Below, piece by piece: positions 25,905-35,624 of a stretch of 64,000 nt of DNA; position 1 is the first letter of the stretch; each line of letters opens with the position of its first letter. Under the pieces are notes generated by a model. The model had not been told where the DNA came from. It saw nothing but the letters and a program-made list of their open reading frames with translations, and did no database searches. Source of the stretch: Bordetella genomosp. 9. Its GTDB lineage: Bacteria > Pseudomonadota > Gammaproteobacteria > Burkholderiales > Burkholderiaceae_B. The translations under genes and the position numbers were made by a program. The DNA is taken from positions 1,109,453 through 1,173,452 of the forward strand of contig NZ_NEVJ01000002.1 in assembly GCF_002261425.1 (NCBI RefSeq). The letters run 5' to 3'.

Positions 25905-27776
25905 ATGTCGCGTTCCACCGACGAAGCCAAGGCCCGCGGCCTGTCCCATGCCCGGGAGCCGGCGGCCACGCCAGCCACGGCGCGGCCCGGCCAGTCCCTG
26001 GACGACGTGTTGGCCCTGAATCCGGCGCGCCGCGTGTGGCTGAAATCCGGCCTGGGCGCGGCGGCGCTCTCGATCTTCGGCGCGCCGGCCCTGGCCGCGG
26101 GCCCGGGCGACGCCAATGGCACCGGGAATCCGGCGGGATCGCCATCCGCCGGCGGCAAGGCCGGGGCCGATGGATTGGACCCCGCCAGGGACTACGCGGT
26201 CCGTTTCCAGCCGGTGGCCCGCTCGACGGCCGACCGGGTTATCGTCCCGCCGGGTTATGAGGTGCAGGTCCTGTTCTCGGCCGGCGACGCGGTGGAAACA
26301 GGCTCGGCGTCCTGGTCCGAAGGCGAGGTCGCCACGTGGGAGCAGGCCGGCAAGCGCGCCGGCGGCGACCACGACGGCATGCATTACTTTGCCTTGCCCG
26401 GCGTCGATCCGCGCAAGGGCGGCCTGCTGGCGATCAATCACGAACAGGTCGACATGCGGGTGTTCTTCGCGAAAGACAGCTTCGCCAACGACGCCTTCGA
26501 CGAAAAGAAGGCGACCGCCGACCAGAAGCGCGTGGCGCTGTCCGCGGTGGGCGTATCCGTTATCGAGGTCGAATTCGTCGACCAGGCATGGCGCGTCAAG
26601 CGCGATTCCCCCTACAACCGCCGCTACACCGGCAACAGCACCTATGCCGTGGGCGGCCCGGCGCGCGAGCGCGTCGGCGCCACGGTGACCGGCACGCTGA
26701 ACAACTGTTCCAGCGGCGCCACGCCCTGGGGCACCTACCTGACCTGCGAAGAAAGCACCTTCAACTATTTCGATACCAGCCAGCCCCGGCAGGGCTACGG
26801 CTGGGTCGTTGAACTCGACCCGCAGGGCAAGATCCTGCGGCAAGGCGTCAAGCGCACGGCCATGGGCCGCTTCAACCACGAAAACGTCGCCTGGCTGGCC
26901 GACGCCAACGGCCGGGTGGCGTTCTACATGGGCGACGACAGCACGCCCGGCTGCATCTACAAGTTCGTGCCGGATCGTCCGTTCGACGCCGCCGACCGCG
27001 CCGCCAACGTCGGGCTGCTGGATGAGGGCACCCTGTACGTCGCGCAGTTCAATCCCGCCGGCCAGGGCAGGTGGCTCCCCTTGCGGCATGGCGCCGCCGG
27101 GCTGACCGCCGCCGAAGGCTATCCGTCGCAGGCCGACGTGCTGGTCGAATGCCAGAAGGCCGCCGTATCGGCCGGCGGCACGGTGATGGACCGGCCTGAA
27201 TGGATCACCGTCGGGCCGCGCAAGGACATCTACGTGACCCTGACCAACTACACCGGGCGGGGTGGCAAGGCGCCGGTGGACGACGCCAACCCGCGCGCGG
27301 AGAACCATCATGGCCACATCATCCGCTGGAACGAAGCGGGCGATTCCCCGCTGGCGGCCACCTTCACCTGGGACATCTTTCTTCTGGCGGGCGATCCGGA
27401 GCAGGCGGCCGCGCAGGGCAAGCCGAATCTCGCGGGCAATATCAAGGGCGATGCCTTCAGCAGCCCGGACGGCCTGCGCCAGGACGCGGCCGGGCGCCTG
27501 TGGATACAAACCGATATGAACCTGGGGACAATCGCGACGTCGCGGGTGTTCGGCAACAACGGCATGTATTGCGTCGATCCCGCCACGGGCGAATCGAAGC
27601 GCTTCCTGGTCGGGCCGGTGGGCTGCGAACTGACCGGCATCGCCTACACCCCGGACCTGACCACCTTCTTCGTGAACATCCAGCATCCTACCCAGGGCTG
27701 GCCGGAAGCCGGCCGCACGCCGCGTTCGTCGACCCTGGCGATCCGGCGCACGGATGGCGCGCCCGTGGGCGCGTAG
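25905..27776 (+). CDS. phoX: PhoX-family (DUF839) alkaline phosphatase, Tat-exported
   Basis: The 623-residue protein has an N-terminal twin-arginine signal (ARRVWLKSGLGAAALSIFG at about residues 42-60), as expected for Tat-exported, Ca/Fe-dependent PhoX phosphatases. Typical DUF839 segments follow: AINHEQVDMRVFF, TPWGTYLTCEESTFNYF, MGRFNHENVAWL, FYMGDDSTPGCIYKF and FSSPDGLRQDAAGRLWIQTD. It should release phosphate from organic esters in the periplasm or outside. AGGAGA lies 9 bases before the ATG. A PHO box at 25810-25827 supports PhoB control in phosphate limitation. Confidence 0.9.
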   Translation: MSRSTDEAKARGLSHAREPAATPATARPGQSLDDVLALNPARRVWLKSGLGAAALSIFGAPALAAGPGDANGTGNPAGSPSAGGKAGADGLDPARDYAVRFQPVARSTADRVIVPPGYEVQVLFSAGDAVETGSASWSEGEVATWEQAGKRAGGDHDGMHYFALPGVDPRKGGLLAINHEQVDMRVFFAKDSFANDAFDEKKATADQKRVALSAVGVSVIEVEFVDQAWRVKRDSPYNRRYTGNSTYAVGGPARERVGATVTGTLNNCSSGATPWGTYLTCEESTFNYFDTSQPRQGYGWVVELDPQGKILRQGVKRTAMGRFNHENVAWLADANGRVAFYMGDDSTPGCIYKFVPDRPFDAADRAANVGLLDEGTLYVAQFNPAGQGRWLPLRHGAAGLTAAEGYPSQADVLVECQKAAVSAGGTVMDRPEWITVGPRKDIYVTLTNYTGRGGKAPVDDANPRAENHHGHIIRWNEAGDSPLAATFTWDIFLLAGDPEQAAAQGKPNLAGNIKGDAFSSPDGLRQDAAGRLWIQTDMNLGTIATSRVFGNNGMYCVDPATGESKRFLVGPVGCELTGIAYTPDLTTFFVNIQHPTQGWPEAGRTPRSSTLAIRRTDGAPVGA

Positions 27777-27813
27777 CGTCTCCGGCAGAGCAGCGACGGC
27801 CGCGGCATGGCGG

Positions 27814-27833
27814 TGTACACGCAGGTATACAAT
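27814..27833 (+). promoter_or_regulatory. Possible promoter/operator of the orphan Bug gene
   Basis: TGTACAC and GTATACA form an imperfect inverted repeat with a 4-bp spacer, and its right arm overlaps a good -10 hexamer, TACAAT (27828-27833). No strong -35 is seen. It lies about 100 bp before the Bug gene start. Confidence 0.35.
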
Positions 27834-27932
27834 CCGGCCATGCTCGCGGGACACCGCGGTCCTCCACAAGCGCGGCGCGCAAAGCCGCCCACGGACCGCC
27901 ATCAGTCCATTGCTGCAATTCAGGAGAACTAC

Positions 27933-28895
27933 ATGAGATTCGGCAAATCCCTGATCGGGAAATTGCTGGCGGGCGCCGCTTTCTGCGCGAGCACCCTGAC
28001 GGCCCATGCGGCCTGGCCCGAGCGTCCCATCACCCTGGTCATCCCCTTCCCGCCGGGCGGCACCACCGATATGGTCGGTCGTCCGCTGGCAGAGGCCATC
28101 GCCAAGAAGCTCGGCAAACCCGTCATCGTCGACAACCGCGCGGGCGCCGGCGGCACCATCGGCGCGGCCTATGTGGCGCGTTCGGCGCCGGACGGCTACA
28201 CCATCTTCCTGTCGACCATCGCCCACACCATCGCGCCGTCGACCTACGACAAGCTGACCTACGACTTCGAAAAGGATTTCGCGCCGATCACGATCGTGGC
28301 ATCGTCGCCCAACCTGCTCATCGTCAACAACAAGCTGCCGGTCAAGACGGTCCCCGAACTGATCGACTACGCCAAGAAGAATCCGGGCAAGCTGAACTTC
28401 GGTTCGGCCGGCATCGGCAGCACGGAGCACCTGGCCGGCGAATTGTTCAAGAAGATGGCGGGCATCGATATCGCGCACGTTCCGTACAAGGGCGGCGCGC
28501 CCATGATGGCCGACCTGATTTCCGGCCAGATCCAGATGGCCATCGAAACCAGCGGTTCGGCGATTTCGCAGATCCGCGCCGGCACCGTGCGCGCCCTGGG
28601 CGTCAGCAGCGAAAAGCCCAGCACCTATTTCCCGGGCATCCCGGCCATCGACGAGGCCGGCCTGCCGGGCTACACCTTCTCGACGTGGTACGGCCTGGTC
28701 GTGCCGGCCAAGACGCCCAAGGACGTCCAGGCCAAGCTCTACGCGGCGGTGCTGGATGCCTTCAAGGACCCGCAGATGGCCAAGGCGCTGGAAACGATAG
28801 GTGCCGAACCGGGCGGCCAGAAGCCGGAAGAATTCGGCAAGTTCATCGTCGACCAGACCAACAAATGGCATGACATCCTGAAGGGCGGCAAGTAA
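27933..28895 (+). CDS. Bug-family (TctC) periplasmic solute-binding protein
   Basis: The 320-residue protein has a signal peptide (cleavage near LTAHAAWPERP) and the Bug pattern WPERPITLVIPFPPGGTTD, DNRAGAGGTIGAAYVA, PDGYTIF and HVPYKGGAPMMADLISGQI. I chose the ATG at 27933 because AGGAGA lies 7 bases upstream and the signal peptide begins there; the frame is open 42 codons further upstream. It stands alone between phoX and the VOC-ppc pair without tctAB genes. The ligand is unknown. Confidence 0.92.
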   Translation: MRFGKSLIGKLLAGAAFCASTLTAHAAWPERPITLVIPFPPGGTTDMVGRPLAEAIAKKLGKPVIVDNRAGAGGTIGAAYVARSAPDGYTIFLSTIAHTIAPSTYDKLTYDFEKDFAPITIVASSPNLLIVNNKLPVKTVPELIDYAKKNPGKLNFGSAGIGSTEHLAGELFKKMAGIDIAHVPYKGGAPMMADLISGQIQMAIETSGSAISQIRAGTVRALGVSSEKPSTYFPGIPAIDEAGLPGYTFSTWYGLVVPAKTPKDVQAKLYAAVLDAFKDPQMAKALETIGAEPGGQKPEEFGKFIVDQTNKWHDILKGGK

Positions 28896-29007
28896 GCCCG
28901 CGGCGGGCCGCCATAGCCGTTCGCGAAGGCGGCCTGCCGTAACGTGAATTCCCAAGGCGGGCGGAATCTCCTACATTCGTGCTATCAGAACGAGAGGAGG
29001 CCCGCAA

Positions 29008-29388
29008 TTGATCGACCACCTGGATCACCTGGTCCTGACGACCATCGACGAGGCCGCCTGCGTGCGTTTCTACGTCGACGTCCTGGGCATGCGCCTGGAA
29101 ACCTTCGGCGAAGGACGCAAGGCCTTCGTCTTCGGCAGCCAGAAGATCAATCTGCACGTCAGGGGGCGCGAGTACGAGCCCAAGGCCCATCTGCCCGTCC
29201 CGGGCGCGCTGGACCTGTGCTTTATCGCCGCCGTGCCGCTGGATGACGTCATCACGCGCCTGCGCGAGCACCGGATAGACATCGAGGAAGGGCCGGTCAT
29301 GCGCACCGGCGCGGTGTCGCGCATCCGGTCCGTCTACGTGCGCGACCCGGACCTGAACCTGATCGAGATATCGGAGATCGCGGCATGA
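29008..29388 (+). CDS. VOC (glyoxalase/bleomycin resistance) family protein
   Basis: This 126-residue single-domain VOC protein begins with [27 protein letters not shown] and ends with [15 protein letters not shown]. The first His and the late Glu match the usual metal ligands. It starts at TTG 29008, with a strong GAGGAGG seven bases upstream. The stop overlaps the ppc start (ATGA), so translation is coupled to PEP carboxylase. The reaction cannot be named; the family includes lyases, epimerases and dioxygenases. Confidence 0.82.
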   Translation: MIDHLDHLVLTTIDEAACVRFYVDVLGMRLETFGEGRKAFVFGSQKINLHVRGREYEPKAHLPVPGALDLCFIAAVPLDDVITRLREHRIDIEEGPVMRTGAVSRIRSVYVRDPDLNLIEISEIAA

Positions 29389-32258
29389 GCGCGGATCACG
29401 ACGATACCGCCCAGGGCGCGCCCGCCGACCAGCCGCTCGCCGACGATATCCGCCTGCTGGGCCGCCTGCTCGGCGACGTCATCCGCGAGCAGGAAGGGGA
29501 AGCGGCCTACAACCTGGTCGAGCAGGTCCGCCAACTGGCGGTCGCCTATCGCCGCGACGACGACGAACAGGCTGACCAGGCGCTCAAGCACCTGCTGCAA
29601 TCCCAGCCCGCGATCATGCTGGTCTGCGTGGTGCGCGCCTTCACTTATTTCAGCCTGCTGGCCAATCTGGCGGAAGACCGCCATTACATCCGCCGCCGCC
29701 TGGCGCGCGAACGCCGGGGCGACGTGCAGGAAGGCAGCCTGGAGGCCACGATGGCGCGGCTGCGCAATGCCGGCATCGGCGCCGACCGCATCGCGCTGAC
29801 CCTGCGGGAAAGCCACGTGTCGCCCGTGCTGACCGCGCATCCCACCGAAGTACAGCGCAAAAGCATCCTGGACGCGCAGCGTGCGATCGCCCAGCTGCTG
29901 TCGGAGCGCGATGACATCCGCGCACGCGCGCCACGCAAAGACCACGGCGCGGACGGCGTGGACGGCGCGGGTGGGGAGGATGGATCGGGGCCGGGCAAGC
30001 CCGGGGCCGGCGACCGGGTGCTCGCCCGCGAGCTGGATGGCAACGCGGCCCAGCTGCGCGGCCGCATCGTCCAGCTCTGGAGCACGCGCCTGCTGCGCAT
30101 GTCGCGCCTGACCGTCGCCGACGAAATCGAAAACGCCCTCAGCTACTACCAGTCCACCTTCCTGCGCGAAATCCCGCGCCTGTACGCCAGCCTCGAGCAG
30201 GAGATGCCGGACCAGCCCGTCGCCAGTTTCCTGCGCATGGGCCAGTGGATAGGCGGCGACCGCGACGGCAATCCCAACGTATCGGCCGACACCCTGGCCT
30301 ATGCCTTGAAGCGCCAGGCGGAGATCGCGCTGCGCCACTACCTGGCCGAAACGCACCAGCTGGGCGGCGAGCTGTCCATGTCCAGCTATCTGGTGGACGT
30401 GGCGCCCGAACTGCTGGCCCTGGCCGACCGCTCGCCCGACCAGAGCGCGCATCGGCGCGACGAACCCTATCGCAAGGCGCTGTCCGGCATCTATGCGCGG
30501 CTGGCGGCGACGCTGCAGGCGCTGACCGGCGTCGAAGCCGCGCCGCATCCCGTGGCGCCGCAGCCGCCTTACGCGCGCGCCGAGGAATTCCTGGAAGACC
30601 TGGCGATCATCGATCGTTCCCTGCACAGCCATCATGCCGGGGCGCTGGGCGAGCAGCGGCTGCGTCCGCTGATGCGGGCGGCGAGCGTCTTCGGTTTCCA
30701 CCTGGCCACCGTCGACCTGCGCCAAAGCTCCGACAAGCACGAGGCCGTCGTCGCCGAGCTGCTGGCGACGGCGCGCGCGCATGCCGACTACGCCGGCCTG
30801 GACGAACAGGGCAGGGTGGAACTGCTGCTGCGCCAACTGGACGATCCCCGCCCGCTACGCGTGCCGGGTGCCGCGTACACCGACCTGGCGCGCGGCGAGC
30901 TCGCCATCTTCGAAGCCGCGCGCCTCATGCGCGAACGCTATGGCCACCATGCGATCCGCCACTACATCATCAGCCATACCGAGACCGTCAGCGATCTGCT
31001 GGAAGTGCTTCTGCTGCAGAAGGAATCCGGCCTGCTGCATGGCCTGCTGAGCGAGGACGCGCGCGCCGATCTGATCGTCGTGCCGCTGTTCGAGACCATC
31101 GAAGACCTGCGCAACGCCACCAACATCATGCGCGGCTTCTATGCCTTGCCGGGGGTGTTCGACCTGGTGCGCCGCAGCGGCGCCGAGCAGGACATCATGC
31201 TGGGCTACTCGGACAGCAACAAGGATGGCGGCATCTTCACCAGCAACTGGGAGCTGTATCGCGCCGGCATCGCGCTGGCCGCGCTGTTCGACGAGTTCGC
31301 CGCGCGCGCCCCGATCAAGCTGCGCATGTTCCATGGCCGCGGCGGCACCGTCGGCCGCGGGGGCGGTCCCAGCTACCAGGCCATCCTGGCGCAGCCGCCC
31401 GGCACCGTGCGCGGGCAACTGCGGCTGACCGAACAGGGCGAAGTCATCGCCTCCAAGTACACCAACCCGGACATCGGCCGGCGCAACCTGGAAACCCTGG
31501 TCGCCGCCACGCTGGAATCCACGCTGTTGCAGACGCAGCAGCAGGCGCCGCGGGCCCATCTGGACGCCGCGGCTGCCCTGTCGGACGCCAGCATGCGGGC
31601 CTATCGGGCGCTGGTCTACGAAACGCCGGGCTTCCGCGACTATTTCTTCGGCTCCACGCCCATCCGCGAAATCGCCGAGCTGAACATCGGTTCGCGCCCG
31701 GCGTCGCGCAGCGGGGGCCAGCGCATCGAGGACCTGCGCGCGATTCCCTGGGGCTTCAGCTGGGGCCAGTGCCGGCTGACCCTGCCGGGCTGGTTCGGCT
31801 TCGGTTCCGCGGTCCAGGCCTATGCGGACGAAGCCGGCGCCCGCGGCGAGGACGCCTGGCCGCAGCTGCGCGCGATGTATCGCGACTGGCCGTTCTTTCG
31901 CACGCTCCTGTCCAATCTCGACATGGTGCTGGCCAAGTCCGATCTGGCGCTGGCCGCGCGCTATGCCGAACTCGTCGACGACCATGCCCTGCGCGATCGC
32001 ATTTTTCCAGTCATCGAAGCCGAGTGGCAGCGTACCGCGCAGGCGCTGTCGCGCATCACCGGCGAAGACGGCCGGCTGGCGAACAATCCGGTGCTGGCGC
32101 GCTCCATCAGCCACCGCTTTCCCTACCTGGATCCCTTGCACCACGTGCAGGTGGAGCTGATGCAGCGCTATCGCGAAGGACGGGGCGACGCCGTGGTCAA
32201 GACCGGCATCCACATCTCCATCAACGGGATCGCGGCGGGTCTGCGCAATAGCGGTTGA
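29385..32258 (+). CDS. ppc: Phosphoenolpyruvate carboxylase
   Basis: This 957-residue cytoplasmic enzyme makes oxaloacetate from PEP and bicarbonate, topping up the TCA cycle. The diagnostic motifs are all present: [13 protein letters not shown] (about residue 148), [10 protein letters not shown] (about 289), and [16 protein letters not shown] (about 648) with the catalytic His and Arg residues. The length is in the normal range (900-960), with a Gly/Asp-rich linker of about 30 residues after 180 ([17 protein letters not shown]). It is coupled by ATGA to the upstream VOC gene. Its last 38 bp overlap the convergent IclR gene. Confidence 0.97.
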   Translation: MSADHDDTAQGAPADQPLADDIRLLGRLLGDVIREQEGEAAYNLVEQVRQLAVAYRRDDDEQADQALKHLLQSQPAIMLVCVVRAFTYFSLLANLAEDRHYIRRRLARERRGDVQEGSLEATMARLRNAGIGADRIALTLRESHVSPVLTAHPTEVQRKSILDAQRAIAQLLSERDDIRARAPRKDHGADGVDGAGGEDGSGPGKPGAGDRVLARELDGNAAQLRGRIVQLWSTRLLRMSRLTVADEIENALSYYQSTFLREIPRLYASLEQEMPDQPVASFLRMGQWIGGDRDGNPNVSADTLAYALKRQAEIALRHYLAETHQLGGELSMSSYLVDVAPELLALADRSPDQSAHRRDEPYRKALSGIYARLAATLQALTGVEAAPHPVAPQPPYARAEEFLEDLAIIDRSLHSHHAGALGEQRLRPLMRAASVFGFHLATVDLRQSSDKHEAVVAELLATARAHADYAGLDEQGRVELLLRQLDDPRPLRVPGAAYTDLARGELAIFEAARLMRERYGHHAIRHYIISHTETVSDLLEVLLLQKESGLLHGLLSEDARADLIVVPLFETIEDLRNATNIMRGFYALPGVFDLVRRSGAEQDIMLGYSDSNKDGGIFTSNWELYRAGIALAALFDEFAARAPIKLRMFHGRGGTVGRGGGPSYQAILAQPPGTVRGQLRLTEQGEVIASKYTNPDIGRRNLETLVAATLESTLLQTQQQAPRAHLDAAAALSDASMRAYRALVYETPGFRDYFFGSTPIREIAELNIGSRPASRSGGQRIEDLRAIPWGFSWGQCRLTLPGWFGFGSAVQAYADEAGARGEDAWPQLRAMYRDWPFFRTLLSNLDMVLAKSDLALAARYAELVDDHALRDRIFPVIEAEWQRTAQALSRITGEDGRLANNPVLARSISHRFPYLDPLHHVQVELMQRYREGRGDAVVKTGIHISINGIAAGLRNSG

Positions 32259-33024
32259 GCCTGGCCATGTCGGCCTGCACCCCCTGGATGCAGGCCGACA
32301 GATGCTTGCTCAGCAGTGCGCGGCGCGTCGGATCCATGCGCTGCGTGATCGTGGTGACGAAGACCGCCGCCGCCGGCATGCCGCCGGGCTGCTTGATGTC
32401 CATGCCGATGGCGCTGACGCCGGTCGCCGCCACGCCGTCGTCCAGCGCATAGCCGGTTTCGCGCGTGCGCCGGATGGCGTCGCGCAAGGACGCCACGCTG
32501 AAGTTCGGGTAGCGGTTCAGCTTGTCCTGGATGGCCTGCAGCGCGATATCGATTTCCGCGTCGCTCATCGCGGCCAGGATGGCCAGGCCGCCGACGCCGA
32601 TGCCCAGGGGATGGCGGTCGCCCACGCCGGACGTCAGCGTCTGGATGTGGAAGTTGCCGGCGATGCGGTCCAGGCACACGGTCTCGAAGCCGCTGCGCAC
32701 CACCAGGAAGGCCATGTCGCCGGTCTGCTCGGCCAGGCGCCGCAGATGCGGATGGCTGGTCTCGCGCAGATTGTTCTCGGGCAGGGCGCACAGCCCCAGC
32801 TCGTAGATCAGCGGGCCCAGCCGATAGCCGCGCTGGCCTGGCACGCGTACCAGCATGCGCTCGCTGACCAGCCGCTGCAGCAGGCGATGCGCGGTGGATT
32901 TCTCCATGTCCGCGCGTTGCGCCAGATCGATCAGGCGCAGGTGCTGCGAGGGGCTGCTGGCGATCAGGCGCAGCAGGTCGACGGCGCGGCCCACGGTACT
33001 GGCCGGCGAGGCTCGGTTTTGCAT
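32221..33024 (-). CDS. IclR-family transcriptional regulator
   Basis: The 267-residue protein has an N-terminal winged HTH ([39 protein letters not shown]) and a C-terminal effector domain (about 85-255, [53 protein letters not shown]). I chose the ATG at 33024, where the HTH begins about 10 residues in; the frame is open 37 more codons upstream with no homology. It is divergent from the Bug plus alpha/beta hydrolase genes and probably regulates them. Its 3' end overlaps ppc by 38 bp. Confidence 0.9.
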   Translation of the reverse strand: MQNRASPASTVGRAVDLLRLIASSPSQHLRLIDLAQRADMEKSTAHRLLQRLVSERMLVRVPGQRGYRLGPLIYELGLCALPENNLRETSHPHLRRLAEQTGDMAFLVVRSGFETVCLDRIAGNFHIQTLTSGVGDRHPLGIGVGGLAILAAMSDAEIDIALQAIQDKLNRYPNFSVASLRDAIRRTRETGYALDDGVAATGVSAIGMDIKQPGGMPAAAVFVTTITQRMDPTRRALLSKHLSACIQGVQADMARLNRYCADPPRSR

Positions 33025-33385
33025 GGTGTGTATAAACCGCCGGTGGCGTTCATCCAGGACGTCATACAAATTTCCAGATACTGGGAAGAAAAATATCACG
33101 CGCCACGCGAGCCACAAACAAGTTTTTTGGCTCACTGCGCGACGTGCTCCACAACGGTGGATGGCGCGCGCGATAGCGGTGCCTGCGTGGCCTCATCGCG
33201 CGCTTGTGGTGCGCCGCTCCGCACCAAACGAGTGAGGCCGCGGCGCGGCGAAAACGCGTAGTTTTACTAAGTGGGAAAAAGCGGCGGAAAAGTTGACGGG
33301 CCTATCCACCGGTTCCAATATCGACGCAAGGCCACCCACGGGGTGCACAAGAGCGAGTGGCTCGCCTATCACAGGGGATCGTCAC
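33025..33385. promoter_or_regulatory. Divergent intergenic region between IclR and Bug genes
   Basis: These 361 bp contain no supported gene. An inverted repeat CCAG-ATA-CTGG flanked by TT/GAA is at 33074-33084. A hairpin with arms GAGCCA/TGGCTC and an AAAC/GTTT inner stem is at 33109-33133, and TAGT-TTT-ACTA is at 33259-33269. The first is a candidate IclR operator. The region is more AT-rich than its surroundings around 33065-33100. Confidence 0.4.
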
Positions 33386-34360
33386 ATGAACAGGATCTTT
33401 GCCTGGGCCGGGGCCACGCTTGCCCTCGCGCTGGCCGTCGCAATGCCCGCCAGCCACGCCGCGGAATACCCGGAACGTCCGATACGCATCATCGTGCCGT
33501 ATCCGCCCGGCGATCTCGCCGACGTCATTACCCGGCTGGTCGGCAACGATATGTCGCAGGAGCTCGGCCAGTCCGTCGTCGTCGAGAACCATCCCGGCGC
33601 CTCCGGCCTGATCGGCCTGCAGCTGGCCGCGCGCGCCGAGCCCGATGGCTACACGCTGGTCATGGGGCAGATGGGCGCGGTCGTCGTGGCGCCGCTCACC
33701 AACGATTGGCCCATCGACGTGCGCAAGGCGCTGACGCCGGTCGCGCTGGCCTACACCAATTACATGATGCTGGTGGCCAAGCCCGATTTCCCGGCCAAGA
33801 CCTTGCCCGAGCTCATCGCCTATTCGAAGGCGAACCCCGGACGCGTGCGCGTCGGCACCAACGGCGAAGGCGGCTTTCCCCATCTATCGATGGAGCTGCT
33901 CAAGGAGAAGGCCGGCTTCGACTTCACCAATATCCCCTACAAGGGCAGCACGCAGATCATGTCGGACCTGATGTCCGGTCGCGTCGAGTTGACCGTGTTC
34001 GGCTATTCCGGCCTCTACCCCTATGTCCAGGACGGCCGCCTGATCGCGCTGGGCGTCACCGGACGCAGTCGGGCGCCCAACGCCCCGAACATTCCCACCT
34101 TCGGCGAAAGCGTCCCGGGTTACGAGGCGCTGGGCTGGTTCGGGCTGTTCGCGCCCGCCGGCACGCCGGCCGACGTCGTGGCCAAGGTCAACAAGGCCTT
34201 GAACAAGGCGGTGAGCGATCCACAGGTCCAGGTGCAGGCGCAACGGCTCGGGCTGGATGCGGCGACCGGTACGCCCGCGCAGTTCGCCAAGGTCTGGCAG
34301 GACGACTACGCGAAGTGGGGCGGCACCATCGGCAACCTGGGCCTGGAAAAGAAGAAGTGA
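33386..34360 (+). CDS. Bug-family (TctC) periplasmic solute-binding protein
   Basis: The 324-residue protein has a signal peptide (cleavage near PASHAAEYPERP) and Bug motifs YPERPIRIIVPYPPGDLAD, ENHPGASGLIGLQLA, PDGYTLVMG and NIPYKGSTQIMSDLMSGRV. AGGGGA lies 7 bases before the ATG at 33386. It begins a rightward operon with two alpha/beta hydrolases (58 bp and 12 bp gaps), divergent from the IclR gene, suggesting uptake of the hydrolases' substrate. No membrane subunits are nearby. Confidence 0.92.
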   Translation: MNRIFAWAGATLALALAVAMPASHAAEYPERPIRIIVPYPPGDLADVITRLVGNDMSQELGQSVVVENHPGASGLIGLQLAARAEPDGYTLVMGQMGAVVVAPLTNDWPIDVRKALTPVALAYTNYMMLVAKPDFPAKTLPELIAYSKANPGRVRVGTNGEGGFPHLSMELLKEKAGFDFTNIPYKGSTQIMSDLMSGRVELTVFGYSGLYPYVQDGRLIALGVTGRSRAPNAPNIPTFGESVPGYEALGWFGLFAPAGTPADVVAKVNKALNKAVSDPQVQVQAQRLGLDAATGTPAQFAKVWQDDYAKWGGTIGNLGLEKKK

Positions 34361-34418
34361 ACCGCCGCACGAGCGGCGCCGCGGCCGCGGCGCCGCCAGC
34401 AAAAAGGAGAAGCGCAGC

Positions 34419-35612
34419 ATGACCGCACCGGAACGTCCTTCCCCCAAATACGAGCCGTTCGGCTGGCACCATTGGCCCGACGACTTCTGGATGTCGTATC
34501 AGTTCCGGCGCGGCCTGGGCGAGACGCAGGAAGGCGGCGGCGCCGTCAGCGAAGTCTTCCAGGCGGCCACCCACATCACCGCCGGCGATTTCGAAACCTG
34601 GTACACCGCCTGGCGCCATATCGCCGACCGCAATGCGCGCCGGGGCGACGAGGCCCTGGCGGCGGGACACGTGCGCACGGCCATGAACTGCTGGCTGCGC
34701 GCCGCGAACTATTACCGTGAGGCGGAGTTCTGGCTCACGCCCGACGATCCGCGCCGCCTGGATGCCTTCACGCAGGCCGAGCGCGCGTCCGCCAACGCCT
34801 TCACGCGCATGGACCCGCCGGGCGAGATCGTGGAAATCCCCTACGAAGGCGGCAAGACCCTGCCGGCGTACTTCGTGCGCTCGGCCAATGGCGGGCCGCG
34901 CCAGCCGGTGCTGATATCGGTGGGCGGGCTGGATTCCTACAAGGATGAGCTATGGTTCATGACGGGCCGTGGCGCGGTGCAGCGGGGCATGTCGGTGCTG
35001 ATGGTGGACGGTCCGGGGCAGGGCGGCGCGCTGCGCCGGCATGGCTTGGTCACCCGCCACGATTACGAAGTGCCGATCGGCCGTTGCATAGACTGGCTGT
35101 CGGCGCGGCCTGACGTCGACACCAGCCGCATCGCGGTCAGCGGCTCCAGCCTGGGCGGCTATTACTCGGCGCGCGCCGCGTCCATGGATTCCCGGCTGGC
35201 GGCCTGCATCTCGCACGGCGCCATCTGGGATATCCACGAACGCTGGAAGGCGCGCGACGACAACCACGGCCTGGCCGGCCACATCAAGTGGGTGTTCGGC
35301 GCCCGGGACATGGCCGAAGCCACCGAGATCGCTCGCCCCTTCACGCTGGAAGGCGTGCTCGAGCACATGAAATGCCCCTACCTGATCATCCACGGGGGCC
35401 ACGATGTACTGGGCGTGGAAGCGGTCAGGAAGGTGCACGACTACGCCACCGCGCATGGCGTCAAGGCCACGCTGAAGCTGACAAGCGAAGAGGAAACCGG
35501 CGCCGAGCATTGCCAGCACGACAACCCCACGCTGGGGCAGGAGCTGATGCTGGACTGGCTGGCGGACGTCTTCGGCATCGACCAGAACACGCTGTCGTTC
35601 TTCCCCGGGTAG
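34419..35612 (+). CDS. Alpha/beta hydrolase with N-terminal helical domain (DHPON-hydrolase-like), paralogue 1
   Basis: The 397-residue protein has an N-terminal helical region (about 1-130, AMNCWLRAANYYREAEFWL) and an alpha/beta hydrolase core with the nucleophile motif GSSLGGYYS (about residue 243), GHDVLG and a C-terminal His in GAEHCQHDNP. This two-part architecture is that of 2,6-dihydroxypseudooxynicotine hydrolase (a C-C hydrolase of nicotine breakdown) and FrsA-like proteins. AAGGAGA lies 9 bases before the ATG at 34419; the frame upstream overlaps the Bug gene and was rejected. A similar gene follows 12 bp downstream. The actual substrate is unknown. Confidence 0.85.
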   Translation: MTAPERPSPKYEPFGWHHWPDDFWMSYQFRRGLGETQEGGGAVSEVFQAATHITAGDFETWYTAWRHIADRNARRGDEALAAGHVRTAMNCWLRAANYYREAEFWLTPDDPRRLDAFTQAERASANAFTRMDPPGEIVEIPYEGGKTLPAYFVRSANGGPRQPVLISVGGLDSYKDELWFMTGRGAVQRGMSVLMVDGPGQGGALRRHGLVTRHDYEVPIGRCIDWLSARPDVDTSRIAVSGSSLGGYYSARAASMDSRLAACISHGAIWDIHERWKARDDNHGLAGHIKWVFGARDMAEATEIARPFTLEGVLEHMKCPYLIIHGGHDVLGVEAVRKVHDYATAHGVKATLKLTSEEETGAEHCQHDNPTLGQELMLDWLADVFGIDQNTLSFFPG

Positions 35613-35624
35613 TTGGAGAAAGCA

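Noticed and set aside
27644..27932. Short open frames between phoX and the Bug gene
   Set aside because: They lack ribosome-binding sites and domains, and the region is better explained as promoter and leader.
25824..28955. A 1043-codon minus-strand frame across phoX and the Bug gene
   Set aside because: The plus strand has PhoX and Bug domains with ribosome-binding sites; the minus frame has no motif.
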